43,152 bases of DNA, from assembly GCA_009103225.1 (NCBI GenBank), contig RHPI01000671.1, forward strand, positions 582,911 to 626,062, given 5' to 3'. Made by a program: the position numbers and the translations under genes. Positions 24,689 through 36,699 of the stretch are shown here, one piece after another; position 1 is the stretch's first letter; each line of letters starts with the position of its first letter. This DNA comes from Chlorokybus atmophyticus. Taxonomy: Eukaryota > Streptophyta > Chlorokybophyceae > Chlorokybales > Chlorokybaceae. The notes beneath the pieces were generated by a model. The model was given only the letters and a program-made list of their open reading frames with translations. It ran no database searches and had not been told where the DNA came from.

Positions 24689-27600
24689 TCAACGGAGCAG
24701 TACGAGCAGCATGCTGTAATGCAACAAGGGGCAGAATGCGTTGTCTAACTGCGTTGTGTACGCTTCAAGCAGCCCAGCTGCCGCAGCCGCAGCAACTGCC
24801 GCGCCGCAAGAAACCAGCGTGAGCTCTTCCAAGACCAATAGGATGCCTATAGAGGCCAAGCTTGTACTGACGATGCCAGCGATAGTGCCTTCAACCGTTT
24901 TCCGGCTATCAGCAGCGACGCGAAGCTTGCCAAAATAGTAACCGCAACACGATGCCATGGTGTCGCCAATGCCAAGGCACAACAGACCAGCAAATGGTGC
25001 GAGTGACGCTGTGCTCGCAGGCGACATCCAAAGCGGCAGCGCCATCCCAAACAGCAGCGAGAAGTGACTGGCAATACCAGGCATATCAGATCGATTCAAT
25101 TTGCTGCGAGCGCGCTGTAATGGTCAATCTTACCTTAGTATCAAAATGCCCCCATCCCGTTTGTCTGTAAATGCTGTCATAAAGCTATGAATGTGGTTGC
25201 CTAGCGGTGGCACAAGACCACATCGCAATGCCTCAACAAAGAGCAAGGCAGCTGCTGCCACCCCAAAGCTGAGCCGCAGCATGTCTCGCTGCACAGGGAC
25301 AAGGAACGCAGTTACATGCGCTGAGCACAGTGCACACAATAGAGTCCAGCTGCGTAGTAGTGGCAAAGCTCGTACCTGGAGGAAAAATGCAGGCAGAAAC
25401 ATGCCAACTGCAAGGACATGGTAGGCTTTACGCAGTATAATCTGGGGTAGCTTGTGGTGAACAGCTGCAGTCAGCATCAATGGGAGTGCAACAAGTAATG
25501 ACACCGCCCAGGCTGCAGCAAACAGCAACCTTTGCCAGTCTGCGAGCGCAAAATCCAGTGCCCTGCCAAATCTCGTTACGCCAAAGGGCACAGCAAGCAT
25601 GTCAGCGGCACAGCAAGACGTGAGTGCGCCAGGCATGTCTTACCAAAGCAGAGGATGTCTTGTCATTGACGACACCGCATGCAGCCAGAGCGGTGCTATA
25701 CCACCCACAAAGGCTAGTTCTATACTGTAAAACAGGGCCACAGTCTGCATGTCTGGAGACTTGCCAGAACTGATGGTGGCTTCGATGTTTTGTAGCAAGC
25801 GAGCAGCTGCAACAGACGCCATGAGCACGCCTAGAATCACAGCCTGCATGATTATGTTTGCCTTTTGGCAACCAATTGTGATGTGGTATTGTTAAATGCA
25901 CGTGCATGCACTACACCCTAGCAGCTCACCTGTACAACCCAGTCAATATGGTCCTTCCTTGGAAGGTACGCAGAAGGGACAGTGATATCCAACAGAGCGC
26001 ATGCTGTGAGCATGAGCGCCTCCCCAACAAACATAACCAAGGCTTGCACCAGCAAAAATGCCTCGCCAGCCGTGCAGCAACGCGGGAAACGTGTCAGGAC
26101 GACGTGCGTCAAGCAGGCCGTGGCGGATGCATGGGCTAGTAGTAGCGGACTGCAGCCGAGGCCGCAACAGTGGTGCAGCAGCCAGCTGGCAGCTGCAACT
26201 GGCACCCAACTCAGCACAGGCCAAAACTGTTGATATGACATTTGGCGTCTCCATGCAGACTTTGCTGCCAAAGCTGCTAGCGAGCTGAATCCCGCCATCA
26301 TTGCAGCCCACAGGCGGAACAAAAGGGGATCTGCAACCCCATGCAACGACCACGTGTTTATAACGAAACAAGTTGAGATGGGTCAGAATGTTGCATGGCG
26401 TGTATGAAGTTGCTGACCAAGGTGTGAAGTAGGAGGTAATGAAGCTAGCTTAGCGGCGAACAACCAAGGAAGTATGACAATGCCCAAAGCCACACCAGCT
26501 GAAGCATCTGTGCTGCAAGCATGCAGTTTTTGCATTAAAGCATCTTCAGCTGACAACTGCGTGACAGCTTTGAGTGGTATGTACCGGACCACGTGTGCAT
26601 GCAATGGCTACACCAACGGCGCAACACATTGCTGAAGCCTGCTGCTCTCAAGAGTGCAGATGTCATAACCAACCAAGCAGTAACAGTGACTCACCGCAAC
26701 TGATACTGTTGCTGCAACATGCCATCCACATCGCCCCTCAGCTCGGCATATATTGAACAAGCTGCCAGTATGCCGAGGCCTATCGACTCTGGCAACCGGG
26801 CAGGTCCAAAGCGCAGCATGAAGACAATTGTCACAACAGCTATGAGAATCTGTTCAACTCTTGCACGCTGCCAACCCAACGAGCGAATGGCAGGTTTGTG
26901 CCAGCTAGCCATCTTTGCGGGATGGGAGTGGGATGTCATTGCCACTGCCGACACCTGTGCCAGCAGGAGTAAGCTACACAAACATAATACCAGCCTAGGT
27001 GACCACGCTGAACTAATCACAATACAGAAGATTGCATAGACCCAAGCACAAGTTGACCTGTGATTCACTTACCCTGACAAGGCGTCAATATCAAAAAACT
27101 TGTCGTCACCCAAATGCCAAGCTACAGATGACACGCATGCTAAAATATCAGAAAACAATACAGCGGTCAACATCATTGTCAATGCCAGCATGCAGTAAAC
27201 GGAGCTGAGGCCTATGGTAGCTTGATTGCGACATGGCGCAAGCTTGGTACCTATGCACGAATGCACAGACAACAATGCCCCGTTACAGTCGTACAGGTCA
27301 GCAGCAAGAACCTATCCGTTTTGCTACTGGGCATTGGTTGTTCTTGATATGTACCATGTTGCATGAGCACATTGTCGTGCGAGCTCGAGTAAAAGCACGT
27401 ATGCGTCAGAAACAACAACCACTACCACAACAACGACAAAAACAACAACAATAACCTCCACACCAAACTATCAAACAATACTATACAGCGCAGCTGCTGT
27501 ACCTTGTGCATTGAGAATTGCAACTAGGCTGGCCCACCTTGCACTGTGCAGGTTTCGGCAATTGCTGTTTGGTGTGGCCAATTGCCATCCCAGACGCAGC

Positions 27601-27760
27601 GGCACTCCTTGCGCGCGACACGAGCACCCTGCACACGCTGCCATAACGCTGCCTAGACGCAGCTGCCCTTGGTGGCAGATCACCACAGTAGATCAGCTTC
27701 GTCCGACGAGCAACCGACCCACAGAAAGCCAAACTTCCCGTTGTCGCCTCAGCTAATAAC
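24689..27760 (-). CDS. DOLK: Dolichol kinase (EC 2.7.1.108)
   Basis: Exons that join in phase are 27211-27073, 27012-26695, 26512-26418, 26330-25930, 25843-25644, 25562-25376, 25288-25134 and 25067-24689 (stop TGA). A further 5' exon lies within about 27760-27490; its frame, the acceptor at 27211 and the start codon are uncertain. The protein is highly hydrophobic, with many membrane spans. Its C-terminal third is diagnostic: LRKAYHVLAVGMFLPAFF, VPPLGNHIHSFMTAFTDKRD, LSHFSLLFGMALPLWM, the CTP-binding motif GIGDTMAS, KTVEGT and LLEAYTTQLDN. These read most like plant dolichol kinases. The enzyme uses CTP to phosphorylate dolichol at the ER membrane, supplying the carrier for N-glycosylation, GPI anchors and mannosylation. 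The 87-base intron 25375-25289 is open in frame. The gene is divergent from NEMF. Confidence 0.9.
27405..27455. repeat. CAA-rich simple repeat in the first dolichol kinase intron
   Basis: ACAACAACCACTACC-type CAA and ACA triplets lie between the likely 5' exon and the exon ending at 27211. They show no protein potential on the gene strand. Confidence 0.7.
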
Positions 27761-28093
27761 ATGCAACATCAGCAAAGCCAAAAGTCTTGACCGTCACTCC
27801 CTCGCTGCCGCCACCGCCGCAGGTAGACAACCACACCGTCCGCCCTCGGCCACAACAACCCTAAGCAGATCTCTGTGCTTTGCTCCAGCGATGCCCGGGT
27901 GCTAAGTGTATAGCAGCTTCACAGTGCGCGAGCCTATGCTGACGAGCGTAAGCGTGGCCTGTCTGTAGGCCGTGTTGTGCTGCCTGTCGTTGGCGGCGGT
28001 GGCGGTGGCGGCGGCGATGTCAGCCGTGGTCGTGCGATTATAGGCGCATTAATCAGGAGAAGGGCGTTAGGCGACAGTGGAAAGGTTGCCAAC
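27761..28093. promoter_or_regulatory. Shared spacer between divergent dolichol kinase and NEMF genes
   Basis: About 0.3 kb separates the 5' region of dolichol kinase (minus) from the NEMF start codon (plus), so both promoters must lie here or in the adjacent leaders. A GGCGGT run at 27990-28015 makes the NEMF-side leader GC-rich. No clear TATA box was seen. An upstream in-frame Met at 27977 would add a Gly-rich leader, but homology supports the start at 28094. Confidence 0.5.
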
Positions 28094-31000
28094 ATGAAGA
28101 TGCGCATGACGACTGTGGATATAGCCGCCGAGGTGCAGTGCCTCCGGAGGCTGATTGGGTTCAGGGCGGCCAACGTCTACGATATCAATCCGAAGGTGAT
28201 TGCTTGCATGTCAAGCGCGTTATTATCATGACCAATTTCGCATGTCCTCACTAAACTGTGCAATCCGGCTGTGCTGAGGCTTTCGTAGTTGCCCATGCCG
28301 TGAGTCAAGTTGCAGTTCACTTGTAAAACCCGCATGTTGTATGCAATTTGGGCACACAAGCAACTTACGCTGTAGTTGAGATTGCGGTTACTGCATGCGC
28401 TGAGGTTGAGGTTTTCACTGTACATTTGGAAAGTACTTGCAAGCAACGAACAGTACTTGCGAGCAACGAACAGACCTGACTGCACTGTGCGTTCGTGTGA
28501 GGCAATTGTTGGCTGCGGCGTTCTTCCCTTACATGTGCTACTTCCCACCGTTCCCGTCACTGCATGTATGGACATCACGGCATGCAGCCTTGTCTCATGT
28601 CTTGTTAATCTATCTCAGACGTACATTATTAAGCTTGCGCGGAGCAGCCTGGTGGAAGGTGGAGAGGGCGAAAAAGCCTTGCTACTGCTGGAGAGTGGAA
28701 TTCGCTTCCATGCCACTGCGGTAAGCATTTATGCAAGAAGTATCATCTCTTGCAAATCCGCTGGACTTATGGCACTGTGTAGGTGTTGATTGGTATGTCA
28801 TGTGTAATGCAGTTTCAACGAGACAAGAACCAAGTTCCTTCTGGGATTGCACTGAAGCTGCGCAAGCACATGCGCACGCGTAGGCTGGAAAACGTGCGCC
28901 AGCTTGGGAGTGACAGGGTGAGTTGGCACAATGCAATGCCACCACTCTGTTTTGCTTGTTGCTGTGCAGTTGAACGTAGCGCAGGTGGTGTTTACGCATG
29001 TTGGAATGCTGTATGTGTTCGTGGTGTGGCCGGTGCACAAGCTGCTGCATGTGTTGGTTTGTCCATACATACAATGAAGCCACCCTTGCATTCCAGGTCG
29101 TTGATTTCCAGTTTGGCGTGGGTGAATCAGCGTGCCATCTCCTGCTTGAGCTGTATGCGCAAGGCAACATCTTGCTAACGGATGCCAAGTATGAGGTCTT
29201 GACACTGCTGCGATCTCATCGCGATGACAACAAGGGCCTGGCCATGATGGCCCGACATGTATACCCTCTGGATTCAATACGACCTCGCCAGAGGACTAGC
29301 AGGTACCTTCCTAGCAGTCGGCTGTATGTGCAGTCTTTGGTTGTTGCTGGGTTGTGCAAGTTCTTGGACAATTGTCTTGCAATTGCCATTCGCCACCTTC
29401 TTGTCCGCCAAGATGATGATGCTGATGCCCCCATCAGACGTGCACAGCACGGTGAAGTCAACGGTCAGCCTGTCTATGTCTTTTCGCTGAGCGGACTGCT
29501 TCATTGTTGAGGCGTTGTAAGGCTGCAAAGAGTCTTGGTTGTGATACGACTTGCATATTGCAAGTCGGATCTGCAACAGCAGTGCAGTTGGTTGTGGTGA
29601 CGGTATGAACAAGCTGTGTGTCTGCAGAGAGGCCCTGGAAGCTGCTTTGCAGAACGCCAAGCCGGGTGAGACTCTGAAGTCCGCCCTTGCTCACACAGCA
29701 GGATATGGACCAGCACTAGCTGAACACTGCATCATTGCTTCTGGGTTGCAGCCTGCAAGCAAGGTTCCTGGAGGGGAGGTGTTCCTATCACCAGAGCAGC
29801 TTGACGCCTTGCAGGAAGCCTTTAACAAGCTCGAAGGCTGGCTGGATGACGCGGAGAGGACCAGCAACAAAGGCTACATTATGCTTGCCAAAGCACCTAT
29901 GCAGCCTTCACAGAGAAAAAATCAGGACAGCCCTGAGGATGCAAGTGCTGAGGAGGTTGGTGCGCAGCATGTCACATTTACGTGCACGTGCACGCGTGTT
30001 CTCTACTGTTCTTTGCGGCGCATTATGTGAGCTTGTCCTTGACCATACCGCCGATAGCAGGTATACGAGGAGTTCACGCCTTTGCAGCTTCACCAACATG
30101 CCGGCAGACGCTTCATTGAGTTTGATATTTTTGATGCTGCCATGGATGAGTTTTTCTCCAAGGTCGAAACTCAGAAAGCGAATGCTGCACGGCGACAGCA
30201 GGAAAACCAGGCACTTTCCAAGCTTGACAAAGTGCGAGCTGATCAAACGAAGCGTGCTGTAGCACTTGAAAAAGATGCTGCAGCAGCGAGACGCCGTGCA
30301 GAGCTGATCCAGTATGTTCTCAATCACTGCTGCTTGGCTGCAGTTATAACATTGGCTGCTGCATCACAATCTTTTCAATAATGCAGATTTCATTCGGAAG
30401 AAGTGGATGCCGCTGTTGAGTTGGTGCGGGATCCATTGGACGAAGGGATGGACTGGGGAAAGATAACCAACCTGGTGAAGGAGAAACGCAAAGCAGGGGA
30501 TGCTGTAGCTGGCCTGATTCATGGTTTGGATCTGGCCAACAAGAAGATTACACTGTTGCTCGCCGATGACATTGATGATGTCAGTGAAGAAGTGAAGACT
30601 ACTCCTGTACATAAGGTGAAAATGCTATTGAGCGCAGACTGCTGTTCGCTTTTGGGCACTGCTGACAGAATCATGCATGCTATAACGCAGGTGGAGGTTG
30701 ACTTGTATGCCACTGCTTGGGCCAACGCACGGGCGCTCTTTGGCGATAAGAAGCAGAAAGATCACAAGCTTGCTAAGACACTTGAATCTCACGAAAAGGC
30801 TTTCAAGTATGTGCATTGAAATCAAGTTCTCAATGGGAATCACAGATTGGCCAAGCACCAACATGCGAGTGCTGTTTGCAGGGCCGTTGAGAAAAAGACT
30901 CAGCAGCAGCTGTCCCAAGTCAAACAGGTGGCTGCAATCCAGCTGATCCGCAAGGTCCATTGGTTTGAGAAGTTTCACTGGTTTGTGAGCAGCGACCGCT

Positions 31001-33429
31001 ACTTGGTCCTCAGCGGCCGTGATGCACAACAGAACGAGCAGCTTGTGAAGCGCTACCTTCGCAAGGGAGATGTGTGAGTACCGTTCTTGGTGCACATCTG
31101 TCTCGTAGTCCCTTTAGTGCAACAGCCAGTTGTCTGTTACTCAGCACATGCTATTGTTTGGCTGTCCTGCAGGTATGTACATGCCGACATTCATGGCGCC
31201 AGCAGCTGTATTATCAAGAACAGATTTCCTGATCAACCCATTCCACCGATTACACTGAGTCAGGCAGGGGCGATGACCGTATGCCGCAGCTCTGCTTGGG
31301 ATGCCAAAATAGTAACCAGTGCTTGGTGGGTTCAGGCTGACCAGGTATGACATGCAGGCATTGTGACTGACTTTGTGCCTTGTTAGCATGCACTTCCAGT
31401 AGATTGATGGACCAGCCACTTAAAGTACCGACTCATCCATTAACGGCTAACAAGAGTGTACCTTTGCAGGTATCCAAGACTGCCCCTACGGGTGAATACT
31501 TGGTAACTGGCAGCTTCATGGTTCGGGGCAAGAAGAACTTCCTGCCTCCAACGGCACTCATTATGGGCTTTGGCTTCATGTTCAGACTGGATGAGAGCTC
31601 AATAGCTGCGCATTTGCATGATGAGGCCAACGCCTCTGTAGATGATAAAGCTATGGCTGACGTGGCAAGCGAAGCAGAGTCTGAACCCGTTGAGACTGAT
31701 GATGAGGCGCTTGAAGCAACCAACTCCGATGGTGAAGCAGCTACAGACAGCAGATCATCAGAGCAACTGAGCAACACGCAAGCCTCATTAGCTAAAAGTG
31801 TGGACCCCAGCACAGATGCCAAAGAGGAGCCTGCAAGCGCATCTGGGGACGAAACAGCAGGCAACGAAGCCCTTGCGGCATTCATGGACAGCGGCTTGCG
31901 CCTGCGCCCTGCCAGTTCAGAGACGGCAATGGACGCCACAGCATCAACCAGTGGTGATGATGACGACGACGACGATGGCATGAGCACTGCGACTCAGGAA
32001 TCACAGGTAACACACCAAGTGTGCTTCCATAGGTTTGGCGCTGTGGAGTTCTCTTTGTAACAGTGGAGTTGTTGCGCAGAGAAATAAGCCCCGCCTCAGC
32101 GCCAAACAACGTCGGGACATGAAACGGCAGAAAGAGCTTCAAGCTCTGGGCTTGCCACCCCAAGACGAAGCACCCTCAACAACAAACGCATCCAATTTTG
32201 ATGCTGCGTCTACCATATCCAAGTGAGCAATGTGCAGTAGAGGCGCAAGGCTGTCGCCGCCATTCTGCCTATGTGCTTGTGAGGTCAGCTTTGGTTGCTT
32301 CTTGCAGGGATTCAAGTTGCAAGCAAGAGCATGCACCCCGAGGTAAGCATGGCAAGCTGAAGAAGATGAAGGAGAAATACGCAGACCAGGACGAAGAGGA
32401 ACGCGCTCTGGCAATGTCCTTACTGCAATCGGACGGCAAGAAGGAACCCAAGATTAAAGGCAAAGACAATCGAGGGAAGGGCAACACGAGCACTGCTGCA
32501 CCACCCAATGCAAGCAACATGGCTGAACAAGCAACCAAACCAGCACCAAGTAAGCAGCTAGTCACCCGTATTTAGCAAGGCCCTACAATTATATATGGCC
32601 ATTGCTGCTGACACATGACAAGCCATGTGCTCTAAGAGGCTATGTTAATGCTCTTCAGACCTGATCGTGACTTACTGTCTCACAGGTCTGCCGACTCAGC
32701 AGTTGCTTTGCTATATATGCAAGCTACCTGGGCATCTTGCAGCTGCATGTCCCACAGCAACAGTACGGCCATCATCGGCTGCTGATACACCTGTTGGAGA
32801 CGGTGCAGGTATGAGTTGGTTACTTTCTGGCAAACACTCATACATCTTCATGTTTGCTAACTGGAAAGTTGCAATGCAGATGATTCTACAACTGCGACAG
32901 CAGCTGACAACGCGGACCCTGAATCCAAAGGCATGAGCAGGCGGGCCAAGGCACGTGCGGCCCAGGCTGAGATTGCAGCCATTTTAGCAGAGGAAGGTGT
33001 GATGGAGTTGACTCCCGAGGACAAGGAACGGCTCAGCGAAATGGACTTGCTGACAGGTAGACGTGTCACTATGCGAAGAAGTGACAGTGCAGTGCGTCCG
33101 TGACACTCACCAATGCTTCCCACTCAGGTGCACCTCGGCAGGAAGACATACTGATGTGCGCAATTCCTGTCTGTGCACCATATGATGCGCTGCAGCGCTT
33201 CAAGTATAAGGTGAAGTTGACGCCAGGCTCTCAGCGCAAAGGCAAAGCAGCCAAACAGGCACTTGAGGTGTTTATTCGCTCCCCAGACGTCTTGCCTCGT
33301 GAAAAAGAGCTCATGCGTGTTGTGCAAGAGCCTGAACTTGTGCAAGTGATGGTGGGCAACGTGAAGGTATCTACGCCTGGTTTGACCAAGGTGCAAAATG
33401 CTAAGAAGGGCAAGGGAGGCAAGAGTTAG
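28094..33429 (+). CDS. NEMF: Ribosome quality-control factor NEMF/Rqc2 (Tae2) orthologue
   Basis: Sixteen exons join in phase to 1,108 residues: 28094-28195, 28619-28720, 28813-28917, 29097-29302, 29628-29955, 30061-30311, 30387-30615, 30691-30806, 30882-31073, 31173-31344, 31470-32006, 32080-32222, 32308-32549, 32686-32808, 32880-33056, 33128-33429. The start [20 protein letters not shown] is closest to plant NEMF. NFACT-N fills the first ~340 residues and keeps the Asp-Arg pair (D102-R103) tied to tRNA binding and CAT-tailing in yeast Rqc2. A coiled coil spans about 350-500. NFACT-R (about 500-640) has [16 protein letters not shown] and [14 protein letters not shown]. An acidic linker, a basic [17 protein letters not shown] segment, a CCHC knuckle [14 protein letters not shown] (917-930) and NFACT-C (1009-1108, CAIPVCAPY) follow. 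The protein binds 60S subunits holding stalled peptidyl-tRNA and recruits the Listerin ligase. Confidence 0.95.
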
Positions 33430-33503
33430 GGATAGCATACATGTTGGTAGCCATTAGCGCTTGCTGTTGTAGTGTACAGTATGCGAAGGTACATTAATCG
33501 TGG

Positions 33504-33530
33504 CTGTGGGCCACAGCCTGTGGCCCACAG
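33504..33530. other. Perfect 13-bp inverted repeat downstream of NEMF
   Basis: CTGTGGGCCACAG (33504-33516) and its exact inverse CTGTGGCCCACAG (33518-33530) are separated by one base, 75 bases after the NEMF stop. It is probably in the 3' untranslated region, where it could form a cruciform or RNA hairpin. Confidence 0.8.
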
Positions 33531-33636
33531 ACAACAAACCTTGGCCTAGTTTTGGCTGGAGTATTGCATGAAAGAGCAACATGGTAGTAGCGTCATGTGA
33601 TAACTTGCCTGCGAGCAACCATCTACTTGAAGCCTG

Positions 33637-33681
33637 CACCAGCAATTGGCGGTGTGTAGGCACCGCCGCCGATTGCTGGTG
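33637..33681. other. Imperfect hairpin downstream of NEMF
   Basis: CACCAGCAATTGGCGGTG (33637-33654) pairs with 33661-33681, which has a four-base insertion, across a six-base loop. It is the second strong inverted repeat in the NEMF-DPH7 spacer (33430-34016), which otherwise shows nothing recognised. Confidence 0.7.
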
Positions 33682-34016
33682 GAGTTGCAGCGTGCATGTT
33701 GATAAGTAATTTGTGTGCAGATGTGGTAGCATGTTGTTCGCAGCGCAAGGTGCAGTGTTTTGAGCACAGGAGAGGTGTGTTGCAACATGCACAGTGCAGA
33801 CAGAATTACTACCAACAAGTACACAATAAAGAAGCACGTTTCACCATAGCAATTTCCACAATGGCAGCGATTCTGGCAGGTCAAGTCATTGCGAGCCACT
33901 CCTCCATCCCATGCAAAATAGTACCCTGTTCATGCTTTGGCTGCGCCCACTGATCTTGATGCACAGTTTGAATCAGTGAGGCTCAGGTGAGGCGGTTGGG
34001 CGGGGCTTCAGTGAGC

Positions 34017-36039
34017 ATGGCGGCGACGGCGGAGGCGGAGGCGGAGGTGAAGGCGGCGGCGGCGGCGGAGCAGATCGGCGAGAGGGTGTGGAGGCTGAGT
34101 GGGAACGCATGCAGTTCGGAGTTTTGCCATGCGCCCGGGATGCAGCGCAGCCTGGCCGTGGGGACTTACACCCTAGACGAGGCCACTGGCATGAGGCACG
34201 GCTTGGTCTACCTGTTCGCACTGGTCGGAGACAATGCCAGGCAAGAGGCAGCTTTCAGTCAGGGACACACATGCACACGCATGCAACCAAGCGCACACTG
34301 CCGCACGCACATGACCATGCAACAGACATACAGCAGTCATGACTACAAATGCAGTCTCCAACTAGAAGCACAGCACATGCTTGAGCCCTGACCCTGCAAG
34401 AGAGATGTAGCTGTAGGATGCTGTTGTTTGTGGTATAAGTACTTAAGACCACAAATTGCAATTAGAAGTGACGTGCTCCAACACGCGGTTGATCTGACTA
34501 TCCACATGTGCCTGCGCTTGCAGCAGCAGCTCACTCGCCTTGCAAAGTTGCAGCAGCACCGCAGGTGTATTCGACTTGAAATGGTGAGCACAACTTGGCA
34601 CATACACACGCATTCAGGTGATTTACAACTGTTCTCGCTGCATCCATTAATGCTGCACCATCGCTCTTCAGGTCTCCGCATGCAGCGGCGACATCAGGGG
34701 CCTGTTTGGCCCAGGCTGGTGCTGATGGCGCTGTGGTCGTATACGATTGTACAAACAACTCATCTACCAGTGGAAGCGAATGTCGGGAACAATTGCGAGT
34801 AGTTGCAAGCGAGTCTGCAATGTGCTTGTCTGTCGACTGGTCGACACACCATGAAGGTTGGTATTATGCTTGTTGATTTACGTCTTGCATGTGGTGTGCT
34901 CACAGCTGGCAGCTTGTGCAGTGCAGGATTGCTGGTTGTCAGTCACTCAGACGGCTCCCTGGCATGCATAAGGCAGAGTGAAAGCCAGCTGGCGGTGACG
35001 CAAGCATGGGGTGCACATGACTATGAGGCTTGGGTGGCTGCCTTTGATTGTTGGCATCCAGATGTCATTTACTCAGGTACGAAGAGAAGTTTGCTTTACT
35101 AACTTTGGGTCCTAACTTCTGTTGCAAATGTAGTCGCAGGCATGACATACAGCTGTGATGTCAAACTTGGACAGGTGGGGATGATTGTTGCTTTCGTGCT
35201 TGGGACATGCGACAAAGCTCGCCGGCGCTGTACACGGATCGGAAGACGTAAGGTGCACTGTGTATGCGTATGAGATGTCAATTTAATGATTAACCAGCTT
35301 CACATAAAGGTTGCGTTTTGGCCAGGCACACCATGGGAGTTACAAGTATTAGAAGCTCACCACACCACAGCCACATTCTCTGCACTGGCAGGTACAACTT
35401 GTGCTCATGCAACTGTTTGCACTGCAGCCTGTGTCTGTTCTCAGTATAAAGTGGTCGTTTGCAGTTATGATGAAAGGATTCGTGTCTGGGACACACGTAA
35501 CATGGCAAGGCCAGTTTGTACTTCATCAACACCCACGAGTGGTGGGGTATGTATCAATACAAACAGCCTGTGTTGTGGCTTGTTCGCTGTATGCTTTACT
35601 GGATACTGCAACACGCAAAGCGTCACTAGCACACCTGTGCAGGTGTGGCGGCTAAAGTGGCATCCAACACGATCAGATCGGTTGTTGGCTGCGTGTATGC
35701 ATGCAGGGTTCGCAGTGCTCTCCTTTGATGTGAATGGTACGCAGTATCAGGCCTTTACTTAAGCAGTCTATCGAGTGTTTTTTGCACTGAACCTTCTTTA
35801 CGCATGCGTCTTCAACAGATGGCGCCGCAACTGTGCAGACATACACGGCGCATGAATCCCTTGCCTACGGGGCGGACTGGTGTCATCCCGACGCATCTGA
35901 GTCACAGCCAGCAACAGCGGAAAGGCTTGTGACGCTATATGAAGGAGGTGTTGCGAGCAAGCATGCATTGGCAGCTGCGGACTTGGTGGGCACTTGCTCC
36001 TTCTATGATCGAGAGCTGCGCATATGGACAGCTATCTGA
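34017..36039 (+). CDS. DPH7: Diphthine methyl ester hydrolase DPH7 (WDR85)
   Basis: Nine exons join in phase to 384 residues: 34017-34240, 34524-34583, 34672-34856, 34927-35076, 35175-35247, 35326-35391, 35465-35546, 35643-35736, 35819-36039. The protein is a WD40 propeller matching animal DPH7 along its length: GMQRSLAVGTYTLDE, AGVFDLKW, CLSVDWST, AHDYEAWVAAFDCWHPDVIY, GGDDCCFRAWDMR (about 207-219), HTMGVTSIRSSP, SYDERIRVWDTRNMARP (about 253-269), GGVWRLKWHP, YGADW and the terminal SFYDRELRIW. An Ala/Glu-rich N-terminus precedes the propeller. In diphthamide synthesis on eEF2, DPH7 removes the methyl ester added by DPH5 so that DPH6 can amidate. The first intron appears to start with GC (AG|GCAAGA); all others are GT-AG. 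It lies about 0.6 kb downstream of NEMF on the same strand. Confidence 0.93.
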
Positions 36040-36577
36040 GGTGCTGTTCACTTTGGGCTATGTGTTGAGGCACTCTGCACATAGCCAGTGCGCTTGTAGA
36101 TAAAGGCAAGCAAGGGGGTGCTTGGTTTGTGTGAACCTTTGTTCCTCACCTTCTCCTGTGCATTGGTGTCTGCTACTCAACACGGCGTGTTTAATAGCAG
36201 ACAGGTTATTATGCTCCGCCTTTTGCGTTGATGCTGTCGTGGTAGGCGTAGTGTGTCCGATACATACAACCTTGTCAATTCTGAAAAGGCACAATTCCCT
36301 CGTCGTTCTTTTGTACAGAGGCAAGGCAGCTGTGCAAAATTGTGCACACCACTATACACGTTCGTGAGCATGCTTGCATGCTTTGCATCTAGCTTACTGG
36401 GAAGGTTGTAGACATATACACACAGGAAGTAGAAGTTGTAGTGGCAGAATTTGATGTTGTGGCAACAAGCCTCTACCTAATGCTGCGCCAGCTTTGAGTA
36501 CATGGACAAAGTATCAAGGGGCAAACCTGGCCCTCACCACCTCATGGTGCAGTCGTGTTGTTGGAGAAGTCCAAGAT
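36040..36577. other. No gene recognised
   Basis: Region downstream of DPH7. It contains short open frames only and nothing I can support. Confidence 0.5.
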
Positions 36578-36699
36578 TGTCATGTGTATGTCTGCGCTTG
36601 CATGCCAAGATGCTTCCTTCCTGTATGCACACCCGCCCTGTCATGCGTATGTCTGCGCTTGCATGCTAGGATGTTTCCGCCCTGTATGCACACCCGCCG
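36578..36699. repeat. Tandem duplication, 61-bp unit, two copies
   Basis: 36578-36638 and 36639-36699 are two adjacent copies of a unit containing ATGTCTGCGCTTGCATGC and CTGTATGCACACCCGCC, with a few differences. They lie just past the broken minus-strand gene described at 36700-38190. Confidence 0.85.

Noticed and set aside
27977-28093. Earlier NEMF start at 27977 with a Gly-rich extension
   Set aside because: It is open in frame, but NEMF proteins begin at the conserved MKxRxxTxD text, found at 28094. The extension is a GGCGGT run in the leader.
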